Below are positions 7,940 through 17,331 of a DNA stretch of 64,000 nucleotides, piece by piece. The notes beneath the pieces were generated by a model. The model did not search any database. It was given only the letters and a program-made list of their open reading frames with translations, and was not told the origin of the DNA. Each line of letters begins with the position of its first letter. Within the stretch, counting starts at the first letter, position 1. The DNA comes from Paracoccus sp. C2R09 (GTDB lineage: Bacteria; Pseudomonadota; Alphaproteobacteria; Rhodobacterales; Rhodobacteraceae): positions 1 to 64,000 of the forward strand of contig NZ_JAHKQB010000007.1 in NCBI RefSeq assembly GCF_018860625.1. Reading direction: 5' to 3'. The translations under genes and the position numbers were made by a program.

Positions 7940-8827
7940 GTGTCGAATGATATCGGCTTGCCTCCCCTGAACGGCCTTCGGGCATTCGCGGCGGCAGGCA
8001 GGCATCTGAACTTCCGCGCGGCGGCCGAAGACCTCGGCGTGACCCAAGGGGCGGTGGCCCAGCAGGTCCGGGGGCTCGAGGATCATCTTGGCCTGCGCCT
8101 GTTCCTGAGAGAGCCGCGCGGGCTGACCTTCACCGAGGAGGGGCGCGCTTATCACGCGGCGGTTTCGCGGGCTTTCTTGCAGCTGTCGGAGGCGACGGCG
8201 GCACTTCGGGCGGCACCATCGCGGGTGACGATCAGCGTGACCCCCACCTTCGCGTCGAAATGGCTCATCCCGCGACTTGCAGAGTTCACCGAGGCCCATC
8301 CCGGGATCGACCTGCGCATCACCGCGACCGAGCGTGTCTCGAGCTTCCATGCCGACGGGATCGACCTTGCGGTGCGGCAGGGACGACCGCCCTTCGGGGC
8401 GAGCCTGCGCGCCGATCTGCTGTTTGCACAAGAGGTCGTCGCGGTCTGCTCGCCCAACCTGATCGCCGGTCGGGACCTTCCGCTTGGCGCGGCGGATGTG
8501 TCGCGCATGGTGCTGCTGCACGATTCGCACGATCTGTGGCCAAGATTCATCGAGGCGGCCTTCGGGGATGGGACCGAGCTGTCGCGCGGAGTTCGGTTCA
8601 ACCAGACGACACTGACCATCGACGCGGCCCTGGCAGGGCAGGGTATCGCGCTGGCAAGCCGTTTCCTCGTTCAGCGGGACCTGAAGGCCGGGCATCTTGT
8701 GCAACCGCTTAACTGCGCGCTGGACGGTGGATTGGACTTCCACCTTCTGACGCGGCGTCAGGGCGCGTCCGATGCCGCGTTGCGCGTCCGGGACTGGCTG
8801 CTTGGCATGGCGAACCGGCGCGACTGA
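7940..8827 (+). CDS. LysR family transcriptional regulator (GcvA-like)
   Basis: A 295-residue regulator. The winged helix is at residues 8-66 (LNGLRAFAAAGRHLNFRAAA, then LGVTQGAVAQQVRGLEDHLG). The effector-binding domain starts near VTISVTPTFASKWLIPRL, a signature of the GcvA/AmpR-like branch. The start is GTG at 7940, with AGGAAA 8 bases upstream; the open frame continues further upstream, but the HTH sets the N-terminus. The 117-bp gap to the divergent SDR gene is the normal arrangement for a LysR protein and its target. The effector is not known. Confidence 0.88.
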   Translation: MSNDIGLPPLNGLRAFAAAGRHLNFRAAAEDLGVTQGAVAQQVRGLEDHLGLRLFLREPRGLTFTEEGRAYHAAVSRAFLQLSEATAALRAAPSRVTISVTPTFASKWLIPRLAEFTEAHPGIDLRITATERVSSFHADGIDLAVRQGRPPFGASLRADLLFAQEVVAVCSPNLIAGRDLPLGAADVSRMVLLHDSHDLWPRFIEAAFGDGTELSRGVRFNQTTLTIDAALAGQGIALASRFLVQRDLKAGHLVQPLNCALDGGLDFHLLTRRQGASDAALRVRDWLLGMANRRD

Positions 8828-9055
8828 GGCGATCGACCTGCTTCGTCGCGCAGAAGACAGCTTGTCCGCCGGACCGGCCTGCGGGACGGAACGGCGGGGC
8901 CACCCCACCGCTTTTATCGGGTGATAGGCTGGTCGTTCCATATCGCGCCGCAGAAGGTGCTGGCCATGGGCAAGGGCGGATCCCAGGGCCTTGGACCCGG
9001 GGCCTTCCACGCAGCATTGGGCAGTCCGGTAGGAAAGGCAGGGCGGCTTATGGCC

Positions 9056-10309
9056 TCAGCCCTCTCGCTCGTTCGCCGCCTGCTCGGCCGACCAGTTGCC
9101 TGCGGCCTCGACCGCGATGGGGGATGTCGTGGGAAGGACCCCGAGATAGCTTTCGGTCTGATCGACCGGAACGGTCGTGGTCTGCGTCATCCGATACAGC
9201 GCATAGACCGCGATCATCGCGAAAAGCGACCCCAGAACCGCCCAGAAGGCGAAGGGGCCGAAGCTCTGCATGGCCCAGCCCGCGACCAGGGGGCCCGCGA
9301 TCGCACCGAGGCCGAAGGTGAAGACCAACCCGCCCGAGGCGGCGGGCATGTCCTCGACCGGCAGGGCATCGTTGGTATAGGCCAGAAACAGCGCATAGAG
9401 CGGCGTGGTCACCCCGCCGGCGAAGAATGCGGCCGCCATCATCCCGATCAGGTTCCAACCCGCCAGGCTGCCCGCCGCGCAGCAGGCCGCACCGATGGCC
9501 GAGGCCGCGAAGATGAGCCTGCGCCGGTCCATCCTGTCGGACAACCAGCCGATCGGAACCTGCAGCAGCAACGCGCCCGCGAAGAGCATGGCCACGAACA
9601 ACGAGATCTGTCCCGAACCCATCCCGATCTGCGTCCCGAAGACCGCGCCCATGCCCGATTGCGTCGCATAGACGGCACCCAGCAGAAAGATCCCGACCGT
9701 GCTGAGGGGCGCGGCCTTCAACAGCGTCGCCATGGACATCGGTCTGGTGATCTCGGCGACGGGGGCGGGGGTGACCGACAGCAGGATCGGCGCGAAGGAA
9801 ACCGAAACGAGGATCGAGGCGCCGATGAACAACTCGGACGTGCCGGCATCGCCAAGCGTCAGCAGGCCCTGCGCCCCGATGATCCCCAGGGTCTGCGCGA
9901 TCATGTAGGCCGACAGCACCTTGCCGCGCGTCTCGTTCGTCGAGGCCGCGTTCAACCAGCTTTCGGCCGCGACATAGATGCCCGACATGCAGAAGCCCAC
10001 CAGCAGGCGCAGCATGGTCCATGCCCAGGGCTCGGTCAGAAGCGGCAGCGCGATCAGGGCAGCCGACATGAAGCTGCCGAGCGCGGCGAAGACGCGGACA
10101 TGGCCGACGCGGCGGATCATCACGGGCGTGTAGCGCGCCCCCGACAGGAACCCCATGAAATAGCCCGAGGTCACGACGGCCAGCTGGACCGAGGAGAATC
10201 CCTCGATCCCGCCGCGCAGGCCCACCAGCGTGAAATGCATGCCGTTGCCCAGCATCAGCAGCACGATGCCTAGCAGCAGCGCCCAGACCGTCGACAGGAT
10301 GGTGATCAT
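9056..10309 (-). CDS. MFS transporter (YcaD-like)
   Basis: A 417-residue integral membrane protein with about twelve hydrophobic segments in two halves. Between spans 2 and 3 it carries SGYFMGFLSGARYTPVMIRR, the loop typical of MFS proteins, and the second half repeats it as IGWLSDRMDRRRL. The sequence is closest in feel to the YcaD/MFS_1 group. The C-terminus has a polar tail of about 40 residues. It stands alone, and the substrate cannot be predicted. The ATG at 10309 starts right at the first span. Confidence 0.85.
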   Translation of the reverse strand: MITILSTVWALLLGIVLLMLGNGMHFTLVGLRGGIEGFSSVQLAVVTSGYFMGFLSGARYTPVMIRRVGHVRVFAALGSFMSAALIALPLLTEPWAWTMLRLLVGFCMSGIYVAAESWLNAASTNETRGKVLSAYMIAQTLGIIGAQGLLTLGDAGTSELFIGASILVSVSFAPILLSVTPAPVAEITRPMSMATLLKAAPLSTVGIFLLGAVYATQSGMGAVFGTQIGMGSGQISLFVAMLFAGALLLQVPIGWLSDRMDRRRLIFAASAIGAACCAAGSLAGWNLIGMMAAAFFAGGVTTPLYALFLAYTNDALPVEDMPAASGGLVFTFGLGAIAGPLVAGWAMQSFGPFAFWAVLGSLFAMIAVYALYRMTQTTTVPVDQTESYLGVLPTTSPIAVEAAGNWSAEQAANEREG

Positions 10310-10468
10310 TCCGCATGCCTTTCCGCGATAAGCGATCCGGCCTGCATCTGGTCACGGAATCCCGGCCCGGGCCAGCCATTGAACGGCAGCGCCCCGGCGG
10401 TTTGCGACATGTCCGGCATGCAAGGTCAGAATCCGGGCACTGCCCGCCGGCCATGCGCGCCCTGGGGG

Positions 10469-12679
10469 TCAGGTATCGCGCCCGTCACCAAGGGCTTTCA
10501 TGCCCAGCCTGACCGCCCGGTTCGGTCCGCGCGCCAGCACCCATCTGCCGACCCTGCGCGCAAGGTCCGGGCGTTCCCGCGCCACGGCACGCTTGAACAG
10601 CTCCTTGTGATAGCGCGGGAAATCGCGGCGGGCGCGGAGCGTGCGATAAAACTCGACCTCGTCCAGATCCCCGGACAATGCGCGCAGGATCGTCGGCGTC
10701 AGGATGCCCATCTGCGACAATGACGATCCGAGCCGGTGGCCCATCAGCGGACAGCGCAGCTTCACCACGTTGTCGCTAGTGAAGCGGCCGACATGCCCGC
10801 TGTCTAGCGGCTCGTAGGGGTCATAGAGGATCGTGACCTTCGCCGCCGTTTCGCTGACCTTCGCGGCATCGCCATAGGGCCCCGAATAATCCAGATCCCA
10901 GGCCGTGCGGTATCGCGTTTCCCAGGGCACAAGGCTGCGGTCCAGCGTGGATTGCGGGCTGATCGCGACGACATGGGCGCCGGGGCAGGCGGCACTGAAG
11001 GCCGCAGCCGCATAGCCGCCCATCGACGCGCCGTAGAAGACCACCCGCCGGAATCGGGCGAAGAAGCCGCTGTCGCGCAGGCGGTCGAATTCCTCGGCCA
11101 CCCAGGGCTCGCGGTACCAGGTCCACCCCCCGGCCAGCACGCCCAGCATGGACCAGCCCTGCTTCTCGATGAAATCGTGGCCCCATGGCCGCCGATCGGG
11201 GCGCTTGTTCATCGCGATGTCCAGATTGTCGAACGTGACCACCAGGACGTCGGAATTGCGGGGGACGTGCAGGAAGCTGTGCCCCTTCGGTCCTTCGCGA
11301 AAGAAGCCGTCCGTGCCGGCAAGCTGGGTGGCGATTTCGGCCCAGCTGCCGTCGGATTGCGGCGCAGGCGGGTCTGGCTGCATCACGACGCGCCGGACGG
11401 TGCCATTCTCGCGTTCGGACAGGATCTCGGTGTTGCCATGCGCGTGGAAGAAGGGGAAGGCGCCCGAACCCTTGCGGATGTCGGAATAGAGGCGGCTTTC
11501 GGAATGCAGGCAGCGTTCGAGGATCGGGGTCAGGCGCTTGATCTTGGCCTGATCGCCGAAGCCGCGCAGGTTCAGCAGCACATCGGCCGGCGCAAGGTCC
11601 TGCTCTCGGGTGATGATGCGGATGGCATCCGGATCGACGCCGTTGCGCACCAGCGTCGCCCGGTAATCCTCCATCGCGTCGGGGCGCTGGCCGAACCTGC
11701 CGTCGCGGTCCATGTCGATCAGCCGGACCTCGCAGCCGTCGCGCATGTGAAGCGAGATGACCAGCGAACGCGCCCCGCCGCTGATATCGCAGACCGCGCC
11801 CTCGATCGCGGGGATCCGCTCCAGCAGGGCGGTATCGAAACTGGCGATGTTGCGGCCCGTGATCGGGGCCAGTGCGGGTTCGATCCCGTGCTTTGCCAGC
11901 GCCTTTTGCCACCAGGACCCCGGCGGCGGCAGGCCGAGGTGATGCTTGCCCAGTTCCCTCTTGTTCGAGGCCCAGACATGCATCGCGGTCGTCCGCGGCG
12001 CGATGCGTTCCTCGACCCGTTCGGCGTGGCCGTTGAACAGCATGCATTCGCGGAACGTCACCGGATAGAATGCGGCCACGGGCTGCACGCGATCCGTCAG
12101 ACCGAATTCCCGGATGTAATGGGTCAGCATGGTCGGGCCCCAGATGCCCCAGGGCTGCTGGCAGACATGGACCGGACGGCCCGCATCGCGCGCCGCGGCA
12201 TAGGCCTTGCGATCCGCCATGGACAGGAAGGGCGCGATGGAGTGCCGATCCGACGTGAATTCGATCATGGCCGCCAGGGCGGGGCTGTCGGCAGGCATGC
12301 CGAGGACCGCGTTGTTCACCCTGTCGCTACCTGGCAGTTCGAAGCCGAAGACGTGGTCGTCATCGTAATCCATCACCTTCTGGCAATAGACATCCGTATC
12401 CACCCAGATCATCCCGGGATTGCACCGGATCATGTGCAGACGGAACAGGTCCGCGAACAGGGCATAGCTGTTCTTGCGTTCATACTTGATGAAATCGTCG
12501 GTATCGATCACCTCGCGCCCGTCGCGACAGATCACCCCATCGGGGACGTTCGGGATATCCTCGTAATGGAACAGGGTGATCTTCTGACCGGCATCGACGA
12601 AGGACATGAGGCAGAGCTGTTCCATCCAGCTCAGGGCGCCACCGATCCACAACGTGCCGACTTCGCGCATCCTGCCCAT
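10469..12679 (-). CDS. multidomain glycosyltransferase (sugar-binding DXD type) fused to an alpha/beta-hydrolase-like domain
   Basis: A 736-residue protein with at least two catalytic-looking modules. The N-terminal part (to about 250) resembles the DXD sugar-transferase fold of OCH1/alpha-1,4-galactosyltransferase type, with MIWVDTDVYC placing DTD at 94-96. A middle part (about 280-435) looks like a Rossmann-type domain (ADVLLNLRGFG at 365-375). The C-terminal part (about 470-690) has the nucleophile elbow FYGASMGGYAAAAF (548-561; Ser552) and a later LRCPLMGHRLG that could supply the histidine. The ATG at 12679 is chosen because GGGGAAG precedes it by about 8 bases; the frame is open further upstream. 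It probably acts on surface glycan. A deacylase, transferase or binding role for the C-terminal part is open. Confidence 0.65.
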   Translation of the reverse strand: MGRMREVGTLWIGGALSWMEQLCLMSFVDAGQKITLFHYEDIPNVPDGVICRDGREVIDTDDFIKYERKNSYALFADLFRLHMIRCNPGMIWVDTDVYCQKVMDYDDDHVFGFELPGSDRVNNAVLGMPADSPALAAMIEFTSDRHSIAPFLSMADRKAYAAARDAGRPVHVCQQPWGIWGPTMLTHYIREFGLTDRVQPVAAFYPVTFRECMLFNGHAERVEERIAPRTTAMHVWASNKRELGKHHLGLPPPGSWWQKALAKHGIEPALAPITGRNIASFDTALLERIPAIEGAVCDISGGARSLVISLHMRDGCEVRLIDMDRDGRFGQRPDAMEDYRATLVRNGVDPDAIRIITREQDLAPADVLLNLRGFGDQAKIKRLTPILERCLHSESRLYSDIRKGSGAFPFFHAHGNTEILSERENGTVRRVVMQPDPPAPQSDGSWAEIATQLAGTDGFFREGPKGHSFLHVPRNSDVLVVTFDNLDIAMNKRPDRRPWGHDFIEKQGWSMLGVLAGGWTWYREPWVAEEFDRLRDSGFFARFRRVVFYGASMGGYAAAAFSAACPGAHVVAISPQSTLDRSLVPWETRYRTAWDLDYSGPYGDAAKVSETAAKVTILYDPYEPLDSGHVGRFTSDNVVKLRCPLMGHRLGSSLSQMGILTPTILRALSGDLDEVEFYRTLRARRDFPRYHKELFKRAVARERPDLARRVGRWVLARGPNRAVRLGMKALGDGRDT

Positions 12680-12836
12680 GCCGATTTCTTCCCCCCATTG
12701 CCCGCAACCCCGCCGGTCGCGGAACGCGCCTCTTCCCGAGGCTTGCGTCATTGCTATCGTTGAAATGGCGGCATCGCAAACGTCCACATCCGCAAGTTGC
12801 GAAGATCGGGCATGCCCTCTGGGCGACATGTGAAAA

Positions 12837-12866
12837 ACCCCGGCGGACCGCATGGTCTGCCGGGGT
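12837..12866 (-). terminator. terminator of the NCS1-type permease gene
   Basis: Hairpin with arms ACCCCGGC and GCCGGGGT and further pairing inward. On the minus strand it is followed by a run of five T residues. It lies 25 bases after the permease stop codon. Confidence 0.75.
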
Positions 12867-12890
12867 GTTTCGATACTGCTGATGTCGCGA

Positions 12891-14657
12891 TCAGCCGGCG
12901 GCGACGCTGGCCGTCGCAGGCGCATGGGTGCGCGACTTGGACCGTTTCAGATCCCACCATGCGAACAGGAAATAGACCGCCGTGCACCAGATCGTCAGGT
13001 CGTAGAACAGTTCCCGGTTGGCATGGTAGCTTGCCAGATCGGGGCTGGCGAACAGCACCCGCGCGGCAAGGATCGCGGGAACCAGCAGGCCCACGATCAT
13101 CCAGGTTGCCCGGATCGCCTTGGTCGCGAAGGAACCGTCGCGCACATGCTCGACCGTTTCGGTCGCTTCCAGATGGCGGTGGTGATCGGCGATGGCCGCG
13201 TTCAGCTCGTCCAGTTCCCGCTCGGCCTGGGGCCAGCTGCCATTCGCGCCCGCGCGGCGCGCCAGCAGCGTGTAGGTCGCGATCGACAGCATCCAGGTCG
13301 GCACGAAGAGATAGTAGAACGGCATCACCTGCAGCAGGTTCAGGCCGAAGCCGAAGACCAGCGCGACGGCCCAGGTGACGATGGCCGGCAGGTTCTGATG
13401 CGACCCGCTCAGCTTGTGCCAATAGGTCTTCATGCCCAGTTTCGGGAACAGATGCTGTTCGGCGAAGACGATGCCGCCGACCGGGACCAGCAGAAGGCCG
13501 GCATAGGTCAGAAGCGGCAGGAAGCTGCGATAGATGATCGGGAAACAGCTGCCCACGACCACGGCGGCCCCCACGATCAGCGTGACCTTGGTGCGCGACG
13601 TGTTGGGAAAGACTGCCTGCGCGGCCAGGCCTGCCCGATAGAGGTTCGAGTTGGCCGTCGTCCAGCCCGCCACGATGACGATCACGAAGCCGCTGGCCCC
13701 AAGCGCCAGATAGGCCACGTCGCCGGGCGACACGACCGCGATCGAGGTCTGCATGAAGCTGGCGGTGGCCGCGCCCATCATCGCGGCCGAGATCCAGGCC
13801 ACGTAATGGCCGAACATCATCCCGGTGGCGGTGGCCAGGCCATAGCGTTTCTTGCGGGCATAGCGCAGCAGCGCCATGTCGATCAGGCCGAAATGGGCGA
13901 AGGTGTTGGCGGCCCAGCCGAAGCCGATGACCTCCCAGATGCCGATGCCCGGCTGGCCGTCGGCATTGGTGCCGGTGAAGACGGTCGCGCCCGCAAGCTC
14001 GAAGAACTCCGAGAAGCTGGCAAGCATGGTGTGCCCGGTCAGCGATTCGTTCAGTGCGGGGATCAGCACCATGCCGCCCGCGGTGAACATCAGCATCAGC
14101 CAGGGCGCGCAGATCGAGGCGAATTCGCTCAGGACGTTGAAGCCGTAATAGGCCACGAGAACGGCGATGACGCTGGCGGATGCGGCGACCGCGACGAAGG
14201 CGGGGCTGGTGGGCCAGGGTCGGATCTGCGGGGGAATGTCGAACAGCAGCTGCAGCGCCGTGGCGGACACGGTGATCATCGCGGCCGAGATCACGACGAA
14301 GATCAGCACGTTGGCGCCGTTGTACAGCCTCGAGAACATCTCGCCCATGTTCTGTTCGAGATAGGTATAGAGGCTGAGGCGCGTCTTGACGGCGATCGGC
14401 GCGGTGATCAGCCAGAAGCTGAGCACGGCCAGCAGGTTGCCGATCAGAAGCCCGATCAGGATGTCGTGGATCGTCGCGCCAAGCGCCACGAAGGCCGCCC
14501 CGATAACGAATTCGGTCGCCGCGACATGCTCGGCCGCATAGAGGCCCAGGAAATGTCCGGGTCCGTGAAGCCGGTGCCGGGGCACGGGAAGCTGCTCGTC
14601 ATCCATTCCAGCAATGGCCTGGCGCATTTCGACTGAAGTCTTTGCCATCTCGTCCAT
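12891..14657 (-). CDS. NCS1-family permease (purine/cytosine or related)
   Basis: A 588-residue transporter with about twelve membrane spans. The N-terminal soluble part runs into HGPGHFLGLYAAEH, and the first core helices carry the glycine-rich pattern of cytosine/purine/allantoin permeases (AFVALGATIHDILIGLLIGN). Further NCS1-like features are GFGWAANTFAHFGLIDMA in the middle and GWTTANSNLYRAGLA, the helix-8-like substrate segment. A charged linker (around residues 465-500) separates the last spans. It is a single gene with its own terminator. The substrate is likely a nucleobase or similar small heterocycle; no catabolic genes lie nearby to decide. Confidence 0.7.
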   Translation of the reverse strand: MDEMAKTSVEMRQAIAGMDDEQLPVPRHRLHGPGHFLGLYAAEHVAATEFVIGAAFVALGATIHDILIGLLIGNLLAVLSFWLITAPIAVKTRLSLYTYLEQNMGEMFSRLYNGANVLIFVVISAAMITVSATALQLLFDIPPQIRPWPTSPAFVAVAASASVIAVLVAYYGFNVLSEFASICAPWLMLMFTAGGMVLIPALNESLTGHTMLASFSEFFELAGATVFTGTNADGQPGIGIWEVIGFGWAANTFAHFGLIDMALLRYARKKRYGLATATGMMFGHYVAWISAAMMGAATASFMQTSIAVVSPGDVAYLALGASGFVIVIVAGWTTANSNLYRAGLAAQAVFPNTSRTKVTLIVGAAVVVGSCFPIIYRSFLPLLTYAGLLLVPVGGIVFAEQHLFPKLGMKTYWHKLSGSHQNLPAIVTWAVALVFGFGLNLLQVMPFYYLFVPTWMLSIATYTLLARRAGANGSWPQAERELDELNAAIADHHRHLEATETVEHVRDGSFATKAIRATWMIVGLLVPAILAARVLFASPDLASYHANRELFYDLTIWCTAVYFLFAWWDLKRSKSRTHAPATASVAAG

Positions 14658-14868
14658 TCAATTCTGTCGGCCCCGATCGGCGGCGCGATGCGCTTCGGGG
14701 ACGTGTTCGTACCGGGAAGGCGGCTGGATCCTCCGATGCGGCCACCTGTCGCATCCCCGCGGGAAGGGTCCCGCCGGGCGTCCGGGGCTTCTAGCGCCAG
14801 AATGTCCCGCATACCAGCGGGTGATGGCTGTCCCCGTCAGGCTGACGCTGCGTAAACCGGGGCGCGGC

Positions 14869-15462
14869 TCAACTAGCCGCCTCGTAGAGTTCGAACTCGC
14901 GCGGGAGTTCGCGTTCCAGCAGCCGGATATCGGCGGGCGTGACCTGGTTCTCGCGCCTGGGCGAACGGTTGAGATCCTGCGGCGGGGCGACCCTCGCACC
15001 CAGCCGCTCGCACAGGAAGGCATCCGCGGCAGACCGATTCTCGTGACGATAGAGGATGTTTGCGCGGAACGGGGGCTCGGGGGATGTCAGCATGATGCTC
15101 TGCCGCCCGACATCGGCGCGGGGCGGGGGGGCCGCGGACAGGTGTTCGCGCAGGAAGGTGGCAAAGCCGATATCGGCGGTCGATCCGGGGCGGCCCGCGA
15201 TCTCGGGGCGGCTGCGATACCGATACCAGCTCCAGAGCCAGTCCGCCGGATGCCGCACGAAGCCGAAATGATCGAGGCCCTCGCGGTTCTCGGGCAGCAG
15301 CGGCAGGATCTTCTTCGTGAATCGGCGCAGGCCCATGTGCTTGATGGTCGTCGGATGGCGGAAGACCATGTCGGCATGGGGATGCAGATGGTCGATATAG
15401 CTGTGGGTCCCGGTCCTGGGGACCGAGAACATCACCAGCGACTTGCGCCAGAAGATCATCAT
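14869..15462 (-). CDS. small sulfotransferase family protein
   Basis: A 197-residue protein with both PAPS-binding elements of sulfotransferases: VMFSVPRTGTHSYIDHL (10-26, the 5'-phosphosulfate loop) and FGFVRHPADWLWSWYRYR (about 66-83, the 3'-phosphate motif). Cytoplasmic, with no signal peptide. It is short for the family but has both sites. Two ATG codons in tandem (15462 and 15459) are possible starts. It probably sulfates a glycan or small molecule. It sits between the permease and the oxoprolinase operon without clear operon ties. Confidence 0.8.
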   Translation of the reverse strand: MMIFWRKSLVMFSVPRTGTHSYIDHLHPHADMVFRHPTTIKHMGLRRFTKKILPLLPENREGLDHFGFVRHPADWLWSWYRYRSRPEIAGRPGSTADIGFATFLREHLSAAPPPRADVGRQSIMLTSPEPPFRANILYRHENRSAADAFLCERLGARVAPPQDLNRSPRRENQVTPADIRLLERELPREFELYEAAS

Positions 15463-15567
15463 GGGCGGGGCCTTTCTGCCGGACGGGGCGGCGTCACGCT
15501 GTGCCGGATACCGCCCCGATGCAAGGCTTGCCCTTGGTGCAGGGCCCGCCCCTGTTGCATTGCCGGA

Positions 15568-17331
15568 TCAGGCCTCGATCCGCGCCACGGGCGCGTCATG
15601 GGCCAGCGTGTCGCCCTCGGTCGCGATGCGGGTCAGCCGGCCGTCGCGATGGGCCTCGATGCGGGTCTCCATCTTCATGGCCTCGATCACGGCGATGACC
15701 TGGCCCTGCCGGACCTCGGCCCCGTCCTCGACCTGCCAGGCCGACAGGGTGCCCGCGATGGGGGCGGGGACCGTCGCCTCGTCGTTGGTCTGCTGTTCGG
15801 CCACGGGGGCGGCGCTGCCCATGCCCGCCAGAAGCGATTGCGGCAGCGCGATCATGTGACGCCGACCGTCGATCTCGATCGGCAGGCGCAGCATCACGGG
15901 ATCGAGGTCGGGCGAGACGCGCGGTGCAGGCGTCAGCGCCGCGTCCAGCCGTTCGGCAAAATCGGTCTCGATCCAGCGGGTATGGACGCCGAAATCGCCA
16001 TCCTCGGCGCGGAACTCGGGGGCCTTCAGCACTTCGCGGTGGAAGGGCAGGACCGAGGCGACGCCTTCGATGCGGAATTCCGCCAGCGCGCGCGCGGCGC
16101 GGGCCAGCGCGGTTGCGCGGTCCGGGCCGGTGACGATCAGCTTGGCCATCATGGAATCGAAGGCACCCGGCACCGTGCCACCCTGTTCGACACCGCTGTC
16201 CAGCCGCACGCCCATGCCGCCCGGGGCGGCGAAGACCTCGATCGGGCCGGGGGTGGGCAGGAAGCCGCGGGCCGGATCCTCGGCATTGATGCGGAACTCG
16301 ATCGCGTGGCCGGTGGGGGCGGGCACATCCTCGTCCGCCAGCCGTGCACCTTGGGCCACGCGGATCATCGCGCGGACGATGTCGATGCCGGTCGTTTCCT
16401 CTGTCACGGGATGTTCGACCTGCAGGCGGGTGTTCACCTCGAGGAACGAGATGGTCCCGGATGCCGACAGCAGGAACTCGACCGTGCCTGCGCCGGAATA
16501 TCCCGCATGGGCGCAGATCGCGCGGGCCGAGGCATGGATACGGTCGCGCTGGTCGTCCGACAGGAAGGGGGCGGGGGCTTCCTCGACCAGCTTCTGGTTG
16601 CGGCGCTGAAGCGAACAGTCGCGCGTGCCCAGCACCTTGACCCGCCCGTGGCGGTCGGCCAGCACCTGCGCCTCGATATGGCGGGGCTTGTCGAGGAACT
16701 GCTCGACATAGCATTCGCCGCGACCGAAGGCGGTGACGGCCTCGCGGGTGGCGCTGTCGAACAGCTCCTCGACCTCGTGCAGGGACCAGGCGACCTTCAT
16801 GCCGCGACCGCCGCCGCCATGGGCCGCCTTGATCGCCAGCGGCAGGCCGTGTTCCTGGGCGAAGGCCAGCGCCTCGGCGCCGCTGTTGACGGGGCCGGGG
16901 CTGCCCGCGACCAGCGGCGCGCCCACGGCCTCGGCGATCTCTCGGGCGCGGATCTTGTCGCCCAGGGCCTCGATCACCGCGGGATCGGGGCCGATCCAGA
17001 TCAGGCCGGCATCCTGCACGGCACGGGCGAAATCGGCGTTCTCGGACAGGAAGCCATAGCCGGGATGGATCGCCTGCGCGCCCGTGCGCTGGGCGATCGC
17101 GATGATCTTCGCCCCGTCCAGATAACTGTCGGCAGGTTTCGCCCCGCCAAGCGCATGCGCCTGGTCGGCCAGCCGCACGAAGGGCGCGTCGCGGTCCGGG
17201 TCGGCATAGACGGCGACGGATTCGATCCCCTCGTCCCGGCAGGCGCGGATGACGCGCAGCGCGATCTCTCCTCGGTTGGCGATCAGGATGCGGGTGATGG
17301 GCGAATGCCCCGTGTCAAGAAACAGCGTCAT
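15568..17331 (-). CDS. biotin carboxylase with fused biotin carrier domain (acyl-CoA carboxylase alpha type)
   Basis: A 587-residue biotin-dependent carboxylase subunit. It holds the N-terminal [17 protein letters not shown] (14-30), the ATP-grasp glycine loop [15 protein letters not shown] (168-182), the catalytic [15 protein letters not shown], and a C-terminal biotinyl domain with EAMKMET whose Lys is biotinylated. The N-terminus overlaps the end of pxpBC by 17 bp, so it belongs to the oxoprolinase operon. No carboxyltransferase (beta) subunit gene is present in the window. In such operons these subunits are thought to supply carboxylation for the PxpABC reaction; that link is inference. 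Confidence 0.88.
   Translation of the reverse strand: MTLFLDTGHSPITRILIANRGEIALRVIRACRDEGIESVAVYADPDRDAPFVRLADQAHALGGAKPADSYLDGAKIIAIAQRTGAQAIHPGYGFLSENADFARAVQDAGLIWIGPDPAVIEALGDKIRAREIAEAVGAPLVAGSPGPVNSGAEALAFAQEHGLPLAIKAAHGGGGRGMKVAWSLHEVEELFDSATREAVTAFGRGECYVEQFLDKPRHIEAQVLADRHGRVKVLGTRDCSLQRRNQKLVEEAPAPFLSDDQRDRIHASARAICAHAGYSGAGTVEFLLSASGTISFLEVNTRLQVEHPVTEETTGIDIVRAMIRVAQGARLADEDVPAPTGHAIEFRINAEDPARGFLPTPGPIEVFAAPGGMGVRLDSGVEQGGTVPGAFDSMMAKLIVTGPDRATALARAARALAEFRIEGVASVLPFHREVLKAPEFRAEDGDFGVHTRWIETDFAERLDAALTPAPRVSPDLDPVMLRLPIEIDGRRHMIALPQSLLAGMGSAAPVAEQQTNDEATVPAPIAGTLSAWQVEDGAEVRQGQVIAVIEAMKMETRIEAHRDGRLTRIATEGDTLAHDAPVARIEA

Noticed and set aside
8921..10273. A 450-codon + strand frame opposite the MFS gene
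   Set aside because: The product is Arg/His/Gln-rich with no hydrophobic core, an antisense shadow of a membrane protein.
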